DNA of 11,549 nucleotides from Prevotella sp. UBA6387 (GCA_002437565.1 DJQL01000108.1:1-11549), one strand, 5' to 3'; positions 1-7,070 are shown, numbered from the stretch's first letter. The notes: a model not told the origin generated them from the letters alone. A program made the numbers and translations.

Positions 1-369
1 CTTGGCGTGATATTCCAGATTCGCGACGACATTTTCGACTATTATGACCAGTCGGAGATAGGCAAGCCCACAGGTAACGATATGGCTGAAGGTAAACTCA
101 CCTTGCCAGTGCTCTATGCTCTCAATAGTACCCACGACAGGGAGATGACGGAGATAGCCTATAAGGTTAAGGACGGCACGGTTTCAAAGGACGAGATAGC
201 TCGCCTTGTCAATTTCACCAAGGTCAACGGTGGCATTGACTATGCTGAGAAGAAAATGTGGGAACTGCATGCTTCCTCGATGGCTCTGCTTGATGAGGAA
301 GTGGGTGACGGCCCCGTGAAAGACAGCCTGAAGGCTTATCTCGACTACGTGATAGAGCGCAGGAAGTGA
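1..369 (+). CDS. Polyprenyl (isoprenyl) diphosphate synthase, C-terminal part
   Basis: This is the last 122 codons of a trans-isoprenyl diphosphate synthase, open from base 1 to the TGA at 367-369; the start lies outside the window. The family condenses isopentenyl diphosphate onto allylic diphosphates to make the long prenyl tails of quinones. The second Asp-rich motif is visible near the left edge as RDDIFDY (DDxxD, Mg-diphosphate binding). It is followed by GKPTGNDMAEGKLTLP, the conserved block after that motif in this family. Full-length members are about 320 residues, so roughly 200 N-terminal residues with the first Asp-rich motif are missing because of the window edge, not because of truncation in the genome. 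The product length (octaprenyl or other) cannot be read from this part. It is convergent with deoC and separated from it by a strong hairpin. Confidence 0.93.
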   Translation, partial: LGVIFQIRDDIFDYYDQSEIGKPTGNDMAEGKLTLPVLYALNSTHDREMTEIAYKVKDGTVSKDEIARLVNFTKVNGGIDYAEKKMWELHASSMALLDEEVGDGPVKDSLKAYLDYVIERRK

Positions 370-403
370 TGCTTCGGTTATTTTAAATAGATATTGTTTT
401 ATA

Positions 404-452
404 AACCAATCAGGGGTGGCCACGCTTTGTGCGTGACCACCCCTGATTGGTT
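404..452. terminator. Hairpin between convergent genes, probable bidirectional terminator
   Basis: Two 22-base arms (404-425 and 431-452) are inverted copies of each other with one mismatch, around the 5-base loop TTTGT. The mismatch is C opposite A in a plus-strand RNA but becomes a G-U wobble in a minus-strand RNA, so the stem is complete for the deoC transcript. It lies between the stop of the polyprenyl synthase gene and the stop of deoC. There is no long U-run on either side, only A/T-rich flanks, so it is a stem-dominated rather than textbook intrinsic terminator. Confidence 0.75.
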
Positions 453-462
453 GTGATGGTTC

Positions 463-1410
463 TTAGAACCACTTTGTGTCCTTGCCGATGATTTCGCTCA
501 GCAGCAAGTTGGTCAAGCGACTTGTGCCTAAACGGAAAAGCTCGTTGGTGAGCCATTTCTCGCCGAGCACTTCTTTCACGATAGTGTAATAGGTGACAGC
601 GTCCATCACCGTGTTGATGCCGCCCGCGGGTTTCAAGCCAATCACGATACCCGTCTCGTCGTAGTATTCTTTTATGGCCTTGCACATCACGTAGACGGCC
701 TCTGGCGTGGCCCCGGCCTTCTCTTTACCTGTTGATGTCTTAATATAGTCGGCACCGCTGTACATGGCGAGTATGGCCGCCTTCTTAACGTCTGATAGGG
801 TAGGGAGGTCGCAGGTTTCGAGTATGACCTTCATTGGCACCTCGCCGCACGTCTGTTTCAGCTCGTTGATGTCATCTGCCACGCCCTCATAGTCTTCCGA
901 TAGGTATTTACCCACGGGGAGCACGATGTCTACGTTGGTCGCGCCATCCTTTATGGCCAGGGCGGTCTCCGCAACTTTCACCTCGATGAACGTCTGCGAC
1001 GATGGGAAAGAGCCGGAAACTACGGCAATCTCTACGCCATCCACCTCCAGCGTGTTGCGCACCAGATGGGCGAAGTTGGGATACGTGCAAATGGTTGCCA
1101 CGTGAGGCAGGTCAGGGTATGCGCCCTCAAACTTGTTTACCTTTTCAACCAGTGCGAGTATACTTTCCTCTGTATCGGTGGTGTGCAGGGATGTCAGCTC
1201 CACTGAGCCAAGCAGGAATTTCTTCACGTCGAGGTTGTCGTTTTCGGGCACTTTTTCCGCAATAATGGCCTTCACCTTTTCCCTGACGGCATCCTCGTCC
1301 ACGTTGAGGTCGTATTTGGCAAATGCCTGGTCTATCTTGCTGCTGCTGACGATGCCCTCGCTACGCTGTGCTTGGATGTCTTTCGTTATTTTTTCTTTTA
1401 TCATTCCCAT
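463..1410 (-). CDS. deoC: Deoxyribose-phosphate aldolase
   Basis: Cytoplasmic class I aldolase that splits 2-deoxyribose 5-phosphate into acetaldehyde and glyceraldehyde 3-phosphate, the last step of deoxynucleoside breakdown. The protein is 315 residues. Key residues fit the E. coli enzyme: the Schiff-base lysine K224 in DYIKTSTGKE, the second active-site lysine K260 in GLKPAGGI, and D161 in NVDIVLP. About 60 residues precede the TIM-barrel core, so it is longer than the roughly 260-residue E. coli protein. The start ATG at 1410 lies two bases after the TAG of the mazG-like gene, which suggests translational coupling; an in-frame ATG at 1404 is an equally possible start. No Shine-Dalgarno is evident. 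It ends at a hairpin shared with the convergent gene. The identification is firm. Confidence 0.96.
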   Translation of the reverse strand: MGMIKEKITKDIQAQRSEGIVSSSKIDQAFAKYDLNVDEDAVREKVKAIIAEKVPENDNLDVKKFLLGSVELTSLHTTDTEESILALVEKVNKFEGAYPDLPHVATICTYPNFAHLVRNTLEVDGVEIAVVSGSFPSSQTFIEVKVAETALAIKDGATNVDIVLPVGKYLSEDYEGVADDINELKQTCGEVPMKVILETCDLPTLSDVKKAAILAMYSGADYIKTSTGKEKAGATPEAVYVMCKAIKEYYDETGIVIGLKPAGGINTVMDAVTYYTIVKEVLGEKWLTNELFRLGTSRLTNLLLSEIIGKDTKWF

Positions 1411-1412
1411 GT

Positions 1413-1739
1413 CTATTGTTTTAATTTTGGATTGTTTATGTGTCTGTCCTTGTCTCGCCTTGTTTTCTTGTCAATGCTTTTCTCGAATTCCTTGGTCATG
1501 TCGACGCCTGTTTGGTTGGCTATGCAGCAGAGCACCCAGAAGATGTCTGCTATCTCCTCGCCCATGTTGTCCTTCTCGCCTTCCTTGAAGCTTTGGTCGC
1601 CATATTTTCGCGCCATTACGCGGGCCAGTTCTCCAACCTCTTCTGTCAAGACCGTCATGTTGGTCAATTCCGAAAAGTATCTCACGCCATATTCCTTTAT
1701 CCAGTTGTCAACGGTTTTTTGCGCTTCTTTTATTGTCAT
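1413..1739 (-). CDS. MazG-like nucleotide pyrophosphohydrolase
   Basis: Small all-alpha NTP pyrophosphohydrolase of 108 residues, a single MazG domain. The metal-binding signature is visible: EEVGE (E33, E34, E37) in the first helix and EEIAD (E62, D65) in the second, which is the ExxE...ExxD arrangement of the family. Such enzymes hydrolyse NTPs or dNTPs to the monophosphate and pyrophosphate, usually to clear abnormal nucleotides; the substrate here is not predictable. The C-terminus is Lys/Arg-rich (KKTRRDKDRH). The first ATG at 1739 is the only sensible start, because the next Met is residue 28, inside the domain. It directly precedes deoC with two bases between, so the two probably form a nucleotide-handling operon. 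Confidence 0.9.
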   Translation of the reverse strand: MTIKEAQKTVDNWIKEYGVRYFSELTNMTVLTEEVGELARVMARKYGDQSFKEGEKDNMGEEIADIFWVLCCIANQTGVDMTKEFEKSIDKKTRRDKDRHINNPKLKQ

Positions 1740-2086
1740 GTTGCAAAGATAAGCAATTTTTTGTTTCTTTATGTCCTTGACTCGTTTTTATTATTGTCTC
1801 TTGTCACGATTGCCCAATTGTCCATTGGCGTGATAGTTTCGTTGCAGGACGATGCGCTTGTGCGCGATGTTGATTGCGCGCAATTGCGCAAATGCTCAAA
1901 TCATGGTCGCGCAATTGCCGCTTCGCGTCTCTTTTGAAAAGCCAGTTTGTAATAAAATAATCACAAATATCAAGCTCAACTCACTGTGCCGCAATATGTT
2001 AACTATTTGTAGTTTCGTCTTATCCCCTTTGAGAATCCGTTTTTTGGCCACGCCCGACCATTTGGTCGGTTTCAGCGACCGTTTTT
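1740..2086. other. 347-base gap rich in inverted repeats, no protein gene seen
   Basis: No ORF here resembles a protein; the ORFs that cross it are extensions of shadows of neighbouring genes. Visible structure, in order: the mazG promoter element; a nested inverted repeat at 1805-1832 (CACG/CGTG outside, CCAAT/ATTGG inside); a perfect 12-base palindrome ATTGCGCGCAAT at 1873-1884 overlapping TTGCGCAA at 1884-1891; the 10-mer GCGCAATTGC repeated directly at 1878-1887 and 1909-1918; then an A/T-rich stretch; then paired hairpins at 2054-2087. It could hold a small structured RNA or be a decayed repeat element. Confidence 0.5.
1744..1751 (-). promoter_or_regulatory. Bacteroidota -7 element for mazG-like/deoC operon
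   Basis: On the minus strand the sequence TATCTTTG fits the Bacteroidota primary-sigma -7 consensus TAnnTTTG exactly. It ends only four bases before the ATG at 1739, so the predicted transcript would start at or within a few bases of the start codon, giving a leaderless or near-leaderless mRNA. No convincing TTG at -33 is seen at the usual 19-21 base distance, which lowers confidence. If real, it separates mazG-deoC transcription from the upstream dtd block. Confidence 0.55.
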
Positions 2087-2087
2087 T
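2054..2087 (+). terminator. Plus-strand terminator-like structure with competing hairpin
   Basis: On the plus strand GGTCG (2064-2068) can pair with CGACC (2076-2080) across a 7-base loop, followed by G and six T (2082-2087), the form of an intrinsic terminator. The same GGTCGG arm can instead pair with CCGACC just upstream: CCGACCA 2054-2060 and TGGTCGG 2063-2069, loop TT. The two hairpins are mutually exclusive, as in attenuators. No plus-strand gene is known upstream. In the minus-strand direction no U-run follows, so it is a poor terminator for dtd, whose stop codon it overlaps. Confidence 0.45.
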
Positions 2088-2539
2088 CACTCTTTGTTCT
2101 TCGTGTCCATGCATATCGTGACCGGGCCGTCGTTCAGGAGTTCCACTTCCATCATCGCGCCAAACTCGCCTGTGCCTATGGGCTTGCCCAATGCCGTTGT
2201 CAGCAATTCGCAGAAACGATTGTAGAGGGGGATGGAGATTGAGTGGGGCGCGGCCTTGATCCAACTTGGCCTGTTGCCTTTCTTGTAGCTCGCCATGAGC
2301 GTGAACTGTGAAACGACAAGTATGTCGCCCCCCACGTCGCCAATACTTAGGTTCATCACGCCGTTGGCATCGTCGAAAACACGCAATCCTACAATCTTCC
2401 TTACGAGCCATGCCGCGTCTTCCTCGGTGTCCTCGGAGCACACTCCAACGAGTATGAGGAAACCCTTGCCTATGCTTGATTTTACCTTGCCGTCAATCGT
2501 CACCGACGCTTTGGTGACACGTTGTATTACTACTCTCAT
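2087..2539 (-). CDS. dtd: D-aminoacyl-tRNA deacylase (D-Tyr-tRNA deacylase)
   Basis: Hydrolyses the ester bond of D-aminoacyl-tRNAs (and glycine mischarged on tRNA-Ala in studied members), protecting translation from D-amino acids. The 150-residue length is normal for the family. Both hallmark motifs are present: SQFTL at 77-81 and the cross-subunit Gly-cisPro loop NDGPVT at 136-141; the N-terminus MRVVIQRVTKASVTIDG is also typical. It acts as a homodimer in the cytoplasm. The ATG at 2539 lies six bases (all A on the coding strand) after the uvrC stop, so the two are probably co-transcribed. Identification is firm. Confidence 0.96.
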   Translation of the reverse strand: MRVVIQRVTKASVTIDGKVKSSIGKGFLILVGVCSEDTEEDAAWLVRKIVGLRVFDDANGVMNLSIGDVGGDILVVSQFTLMASYKKGNRPSWIKAAPHSISIPLYNRFCELLTTALGKPIGTGEFGAMMEVELLNDGPVTICMDTKNKE

Positions 2540-2545
2540 TTTTTT

Positions 2546-4408
2546 CTATTGCTTGTTTGATGGTTCCTGTTGGTTTAATGCGTCATATACCTTTTGTGCT
2601 TTGTCCTTGCCAATGATGGTAGCAAGTTGGTCAATGCTTGCACCCTTGATGTATTTCACTGATTTAAAGGCTTTTAATAATGCTTCCTTGCTCTTTGGGC
2701 CTATACCTTTAATGTCGTCCAAGGCTGAGTGTAGCGCGTGCTTCGAACGCTTGTCGCGATGAAACGTGATGGCGAAGCGGTGTACCTCGTCTTGTATCTG
2801 CGTGAGTACATGAAACAACTCGCTGTCGGTCTTCAAGCCTATCACCTGCGCCGGGAAGCCAAACAGCAGCTCGTTGGTGCGGTGACGGTCGTCCTTGGCG
2901 AGTCCGGCTATTGGTATATGGAGGTGCAGCTCGTCTTCCACCACTTCCCTAACGATGTCCATCTGCCCCTTGCCACCATCCGTGATGATGAGGTCGGGCA
3001 GGGTGGCATGCTCGTTTATCATGCGCGTATATCTCCTTCTCACGACCTCTTGCATGGAAGCGTAGTCGTCGGGGCCTACTACGGTCTTGATGTTGTATTT
3101 CCTGTAATCCTTTCTTGAGGGCTTCATGCCCTTGTACACTATGCAGCCTGCTACGGCATCGGTGCCTGAGATGTTGGAGTTGTCGAAACACTCTATCTGG
3201 TAAGGGAGCTTTTCGAGGTGCAGTTTTTCCTGCAACTCTTTCATCAAGCGCGTCTGTTTTTGTTCAGGGTTGAGCTTGTCGGTCTGCTTCAGCCTGTCAA
3301 ACTTATACTGTTTGCCATTCATCTCAGAGAGTTCCAAGAGATGTTTCTTGTCGCCTCGCTGAGGGATGAAAAACTCCGCGTCGCGCAGTTTCCACTCCAT
3401 CTGGAACGGGACGATAATCTCTTTCGACTTGCTCCCGAAGCGTTCCCTTATCTCAGGTATGGCCTGAATCAGCAAGTCCTCGTCGCTCTCGTCGAGCTTG
3501 CGTTTATACTCGTAGGTGAAGCTCTGGTTGATGGTCCCGTTCTTTACGTGTATATAATTAACGTACGCGTTCTTCTTGTTGTCGTCGTCCGTGATTGTGA
3601 ACACGTCCACGTCGTTGATGGTGTGGCTCACCACCTCGCTCTTCGACACGAAGTCTTGCAACAGCAGGTAACGCTCCTTCAGCCTTTCCGCCTCTTCAAA
3701 CTTCATGAGCTCGGCATTGGCCATCATGCGCTTGTAGACCCATTCCGACAGTTCACGGGTATTGCCTTTGAGCACCTCCTTGGCTTGCCTTATGTTTTCA
3801 AGATAATCCTCTCTCGACTGCTTGCCCACGCAACACCCCTCACAGTTGTGTATGTGATATTCCAGGCAAGGGCGGTATTTGCCCATGTCTATGCCTTCTT
3901 GTGTTATCGGCTGGCGGCACCTCCTTGGCTTGAACGCCTTTTGGATCAAGGCCAAGACATTATACATGGAGGAGATGTGGGGGTAGGGGCCAAAATACGT
4001 GCCGACCCTCTTGTTGATGTGCCGCGTCTTGAATATGCGTGGGAAAAACTCGTTGGTCACGATGATGGAAGGGTACGTCTTGCCGTCTTTCAGCAAGACG
4101 TTGTATCTTGGGTTGTATTTCTTTATGAGAGCGTTTTCGAGCAACAAGGCATCCTCCTCCGTGTTCACCACGGTATAAGATATGTCCTTTATCTTCGAGA
4201 CGAGCACTTTCGTCTTGAATCGGTCTACCTCCTTGTGGAAATAGCTCGATACGCGCCTTTTCAGGTTCTTTGCCTTGCCCACATATATTATGGTACCTCC
4301 GTTTTCGCGCAGGTCATCATAATATTGGTAGCTGCCAGGCTTCTCGGGCATATTGAGCACTATGTTTTTCAAGCGCTCCAACCTTTTCTCATTCTTTTCT
4401 TTAATCAT
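2546..4408 (-). CDS. uvrC: UvrABC excinuclease subunit C
   Basis: Nucleotide excision repair nuclease that makes both cuts around a lesion marked by UvrB. With the ATG at 4408 it has 620 residues, the usual size. Domains in order: GIY-YIG nuclease (about 20-105; GSY 25-27, YVG 42-44, RR 51-52, N99); a cysteine cluster C164, C181, C189, C193 whose last three spacings match the Fe-S ligands reported for E. coli UvrC; UVR (UvrB-binding) motif about 218-250; RNase H-like nuclease (FDNSN with D409, DD 447-448, TDGGKGQ with D477, HRFAI with H543); tandem helix-hairpin-helix at the C-terminus (IKGIGPK and following, about 566-611). The reading frame extends to a TTG at 4435, nine codons upstream, but GGTGGGT just before the ATG at 4408 and the parS-like site in the leader favour 4408. 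It follows apt by 55 bases and is six bases from dtd. Confidence 0.96.
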   Translation of the reverse strand: MIKEKNEKRLERLKNIVLNMPEKPGSYQYYDDLRENGGTIIYVGKAKNLKRRVSSYFHKEVDRFKTKVLVSKIKDISYTVVNTEEDALLLENALIKKYNPRYNVLLKDGKTYPSIIVTNEFFPRIFKTRHINKRVGTYFGPYPHISSMYNVLALIQKAFKPRRCRQPITQEGIDMGKYRPCLEYHIHNCEGCCVGKQSREDYLENIRQAKEVLKGNTRELSEWVYKRMMANAELMKFEEAERLKERYLLLQDFVSKSEVVSHTINDVDVFTITDDDNKKNAYVNYIHVKNGTINQSFTYEYKRKLDESDEDLLIQAIPEIRERFGSKSKEIIVPFQMEWKLRDAEFFIPQRGDKKHLLELSEMNGKQYKFDRLKQTDKLNPEQKQTRLMKELQEKLHLEKLPYQIECFDNSNISGTDAVAGCIVYKGMKPSRKDYRKYNIKTVVGPDDYASMQEVVRRRYTRMINEHATLPDLIITDGGKGQMDIVREVVEDELHLHIPIAGLAKDDRHRTNELLFGFPAQVIGLKTDSELFHVLTQIQDEVHRFAITFHRDKRSKHALHSALDDIKGIGPKSKEALLKAFKSVKYIKGASIDQLATIIGKDKAQKVYDALNQQEPSNKQ

Positions 4409-4449
4409 ACCCACCAACTTGCTGTTTTCAAGCAAACATTTTCCCGTTT

Positions 4450-4465
4450 TGTTTCACGTGGAACT
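4450..4465. other. parS-like ParB-binding site (site 1)
   Basis: The 16-mer TGTTTCACGTGGAACT is a near-palindrome. It differs at two positions from the parS consensus TGTTTCACGTGAAACA; its reverse complement, AGTTCCACGTGAAACA, differs at one outer position from the common variant TGTTCCACGTGAAACA. It lies in the apt-uvrC spacer and overlaps the last bases of the apt stop codon. parS sites are bound by ParB to segregate the chromosome and normally cluster near oriC. A second, better copy lies 603 bases away, which makes chance less likely. Confidence 0.7.
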
Positions 4466-4994
4466 AAAACTTGAGCAGACTCGTTATCTCAACGTCCTTG
4501 TCGAATATCTCGCGCGTGTGAGGAAATTCGGAGATAAGCTCCATGATGAAATTGCAGTAAATCTTCTTTGGTTTAAACTTCCTCACGAGGTCGCAGGCCG
4601 CCTTCATGGTGCCACCTGTTGCCAGCAGGTCGTCGTGGAGTAGCACCACGTCATCGGGCGTTATAGCATCCTTGTGGATCTCTATCGTGTCTATGCCATA
4701 CTCCTTGGCGTAGCTTTGCTGAATGGTGTCGCAAGGCAGTTTGCCTGGCTTGCGACATAGCACGATGCCAGCATTCAACCTGATGGCGGCGGCAGAGCTC
4801 ATCACGAAGCCGCGGCTTTCTATACCGACAATCTTTGTTATGCCCTTATCCTTGTAGAGGTCGTACATCATGTCGCTGATAATCTTGACACATTCAGCGT
4901 TCTTAAACAAGGTGGTGACGTCGCGGAAATTGACGCCTTTTATTGGCCAGTCTTGAATGGTGCGTAGGTTCTCTACCAATGTTGGGTTGTTCAT
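4464..4994 (-). CDS. apt: Adenine phosphoribosyltransferase
   Basis: Purine salvage enzyme that joins adenine to PRPP to give AMP and pyrophosphate; cytoplasmic. The 176-residue length is typical. The PRPP-binding motif is clear: VVLLHDDLLATGGT at 116-129, with the acidic pair D121-D122 and the TGGT loop. The N-terminal hood IQDWPIKGVNFRDVTTL and GIESRGFVMSSAAA (57-70) are characteristic of Apt rather than other type I phosphoribosyltransferases. The ATG at 4994 is preceded by an A-rich leader with no Shine-Dalgarno. It sits between mnmG (112-base spacer) and uvrC (55-base spacer), each spacer carrying one parS-like site. Identification is firm. Confidence 0.96.
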   Translation of the reverse strand: MNNPTLVENLRTIQDWPIKGVNFRDVTTLFKNAECVKIISDMMYDLYKDKGITKIVGIESRGFVMSSAAAIRLNAGIVLCRKPGKLPCDTIQQSYAKEYGIDTIEIHKDAITPDDVVLLHDDLLATGGTMKAACDLVRKFKPKKIYCNFIMELISEFPHTREIFDKDVEITSLLKF

Positions 4995-5052
4995 GTTTTA
5001 CGTTTTACTTTAAGTGTTATCTTCTTTGTTTTCAAATGTTTATGTGTTACTT

Positions 5053-5068
5053 TGTTTCACGTGAAACT
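5053..5068. other. parS-like ParB-binding site (site 2)
   Basis: The 16-mer TGTTTCACGTGAAACT matches the parS consensus TGTTTCACGTGAAACA at 15 of 16 positions and contains the perfect 14-base palindrome GTTTCACGTGAAAC. It lies in the mnmG-apt spacer, outside any coding region. Its presence beside mnmG (gidA), a gene that in many bacteria lies close to oriC and the par genes, fits a role as a chromosomal centromere site. A CACGTG-binding regulator is an alternative, but the flanking bases follow parS exactly. Confidence 0.82.
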
Positions 5069-5106
5069 TTCAAGCCATCCTATATCAGGGAAAGGTTGAG
5101 CAAGCC

Positions 5107-6978
5107 TTATCTCCCGAGCAAAACGAGCAATACGTTGATGTCCGACGGTGACACGCCTGGTATGCGACTTGCCTCCGCCAATGTGTCGGGGTCTATGCGC
5201 TGGAGCTTTTGGCGGCCTTCGGTGCTTATTTCTGAAATCTCGTCGTAGCGGAAGTGCCCCTTTATTTTAATGTCTTCCAGGCGGCGCATTTTCTCTGCTA
5301 CGATTTTCTCGCGCTCTATGTATCCTTTGTATTTTATCTTGACCTCGGCGGCCTCGATGGTTTCTTCCTTTCTGTCGTTTATCTTGTCGAGTTCTTCCCT
5401 AAGCATCGGAATGGCATTCGACAATGATTGCATGGTAATCTGCGGGCGGCTGATTAAGTCGGAGATTTTGCAACCAAAGTGGAGTGGGGTCGTGCCAATG
5501 GCTTCAAGTGCCTGGTTGATGTCTTTGGGGTGGACGGTCGTGGAATCGCAAAAATCGATGATATGGTCTATATTCTCTTTCTTGCTCATCCATCGGTCGT
5601 ATCGGTCTTTTTTCGCAAGGCCAATGTCGTAGGCCTTTTCCGTGAGCCTCGCGTCGGCATCGTCTTGCCTTAGCAATATGCGGTATTCCGCCCTTGAGGT
5701 GAACATGCGGTATGGCTCGTCCACGCCTTTTGTGCACAAGTCGTCGATGAGCACGCCTATATACGCCTCGTCACGTTTAAGCACGAAAGGGTCTGTCGAG
5801 GCGCATTTCAGCGCGGCATTGATGCCAGCCATCAATCCTTGTCCCGCGGCTTCCTCGTATCCCGTGGTGCCGTTTACCTGCCCGGCGAAGAACAGGCGCG
5901 GTATCACTTTCGACTCAAGCGAGTGGTTGAGCTGCGTTGGGTCGAAGTAGTCGTATTCTATGGCGTATCCCGGGCGGTATGCCTTGGCGTCCCTCAAAGC
6001 AGGAATCTTGTGGATGGCTTTTAGCTGTGTCTCCATAGGCATGGACGAGGAGAAGCCGTTGAGATACATCTCGTTGGTGTTTTCGCCCTCAGGCTCGATA
6101 AACAAGGGGTGGTGGTCACGGTCGGGGAATACCACGAGCTTGGTTTCTATCGATGGACAATATCGTGGCCCCGTGCTTTTTATTTGCCCGTTGAAAAGGG
6201 GAGAATTGGCGATGTCGTCTTTCAGTATGCGATGCACTTCAGCGTTGGTTTCGCAGGTCCAGCATGGTAGCTGCTTCAGGGCATGCTGCACCCCCATGAA
6301 TGAGAATTGGTGCCAGTCGTTATCGCCCGGCTGCTCCACGGTATCCTCAAAATGTATGGTACGCTTGTCGAGCCTCACGGGTGTGCCGGTTTTCATGCGT
6401 CCGGCTCTCACGCCCCATCTCGTTATCGACTCCGTGAGATTGTAGGAAGCTGGTTCGGCAATCCTGCCCCCTGCCACTTGCTTGTGGCCAATGTGCATGA
6501 GTCCGTTGAGGAAAGTGCCGGCGGTTATCACCACGGCCCCAGCCCTCAGTTCCACGCCCCATATTGTTTTCACGCCGACGGCCATGCCGTTTTCCACTAT
6601 AAGTTCTTCGGCTTGGTCTTGCCAGATGTCGAGGTTGTCGGTATGGTCGAGCCTGTCGCGCCATTCCCAAATGAATTTTCCGCGGTCGCATTGAGCCCTT
6701 GGCGACCACACGGCCGGCCCCTTGCCCTTGTTTAGCATTCTGAACTGTATGGCCGTGAGGTCGGTCACTATACCCGTCTGGCCTCCCAGCGCGTCTATCT
6801 CGCGCACGATTTGTCCTTTGGCGATACCTCCAATGGCCGGGTTGCAGCTCATTTGCGCGATCTTGTTCATGTCCATTGTCACAAGACATGTCTTCGCGCC
6901 CATGTTGGCGGCAGCGCACGCCGCTTCGCAGCCAGCGTGTCCTCCGCCAATGACGATTACGTCGTACTTGAAAATCAT
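5107..6978 (-). CDS. mnmG: tRNA uridine-5-carboxymethylaminomethyl modification enzyme, FAD subunit
   Basis: With MnmE it installs the carboxymethylaminomethyl group on the wobble uridine (U34) of certain tRNAs, using FAD and folate. With the ATG at 6978 it has 623 residues, the usual size. The FAD-binding Rossmann motif VIGGGHAGCEAA starts at residue 8. Two conserved cysteines are present: C45 in MSCNPAIGG and C274 in GPRYCPSIE. Further hallmarks are AGTFLNGLMHIG and FAGQVNGTTGYEEAAGQG. The C-terminal helical domain that contacts MnmE and tRNA is complete and ends in IPGVSPSDINVLLVLLGR. The frame extends eight codons further to a TTG at 7002, but that region overlaps an exact TAnnTTTG promoter element, so 6978 is the better start. 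It is probably first in the mnmG-apt-uvrC-dtd transcription unit. Confidence 0.97.
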   Translation of the reverse strand: MIFKYDVIVIGGGHAGCEAACAAANMGAKTCLVTMDMNKIAQMSCNPAIGGIAKGQIVREIDALGGQTGIVTDLTAIQFRMLNKGKGPAVWSPRAQCDRGKFIWEWRDRLDHTDNLDIWQDQAEELIVENGMAVGVKTIWGVELRAGAVVITAGTFLNGLMHIGHKQVAGGRIAEPASYNLTESITRWGVRAGRMKTGTPVRLDKRTIHFEDTVEQPGDNDWHQFSFMGVQHALKQLPCWTCETNAEVHRILKDDIANSPLFNGQIKSTGPRYCPSIETKLVVFPDRDHHPLFIEPEGENTNEMYLNGFSSSMPMETQLKAIHKIPALRDAKAYRPGYAIEYDYFDPTQLNHSLESKVIPRLFFAGQVNGTTGYEEAAGQGLMAGINAALKCASTDPFVLKRDEAYIGVLIDDLCTKGVDEPYRMFTSRAEYRILLRQDDADARLTEKAYDIGLAKKDRYDRWMSKKENIDHIIDFCDSTTVHPKDINQALEAIGTTPLHFGCKISDLISRPQITMQSLSNAIPMLREELDKINDRKEETIEAAEVKIKYKGYIEREKIVAEKMRRLEDIKIKGHFRYDEISEISTEGRQKLQRIDPDTLAEASRIPGVSPSDINVLLVLLGR

Positions 6979-6999
6979 AGTGTAAAATGTGTTTTGGCG

Positions 7000-7007
7000 C
7001 AAAAGTA
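7000..7007 (-). promoter_or_regulatory. Bacteroidota -7 element for mnmG
   Basis: On the minus strand TACTTTTG matches TAnnTTTG. The predicted transcription start is about 18 bases before the mnmG ATG at 6978, giving a short leader, and this decides against the upstream TTG at 7002. No clear TTG is seen at -33, where the sequence is T-rich. Confidence 0.6.
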
Positions 7008-7028
7008 AGAAAAAGAATCGAAATTCTT

Positions 7029-7057
7029 TAAAAAGCCATCCTCATTTTTCGGATGCT
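7029..7057 (-). terminator. Terminator hairpin after the sulfatase-DUF486 pair
   Basis: On the minus strand AGCATCC (7057-7051) can fold back on GGATGGCT (7041-7034), with one bulged base and a 9-base loop, and is followed by TTTTTAAAG. It lies downstream of the DUF486 gene and just before the mnmG promoter. The stem is short, but the U-run and position fit an intrinsic terminator. Confidence 0.55.
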
Positions 7058-7070
7058 CGCGCCTCTCTCT

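Noticed and set aside
1095..1108. CACGTG core inside deoC as a third parS site
   Set aside because: Only the 6-base core matches; the flanks (TTGC and AGGC) do not follow the parS consensus, and the site is inside coding sequence. The same holds for the CACGTG inside sdhC near 10571.
1440..1937. 165-codon plus-strand ORF over mazG and the gap
   Set aside because: Its first half is the antisense shadow of the mazG-like gene and the rest runs into palindromic non-coding sequence.
3218..4474. 418-codon plus-strand ORF
   Set aside because: It lies entirely antisense to uvrC, whose domains are all present in the minus frame; its translation is a Val/Leu/His-rich shadow with no recognisable motif.
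4995..5052. Separate promoter for apt
   Set aside because: The best match, AACATTTG on the minus strand, misses the first base of TAnnTTTG and has no TTG at a suitable distance; co-transcription with mnmG is as likely.
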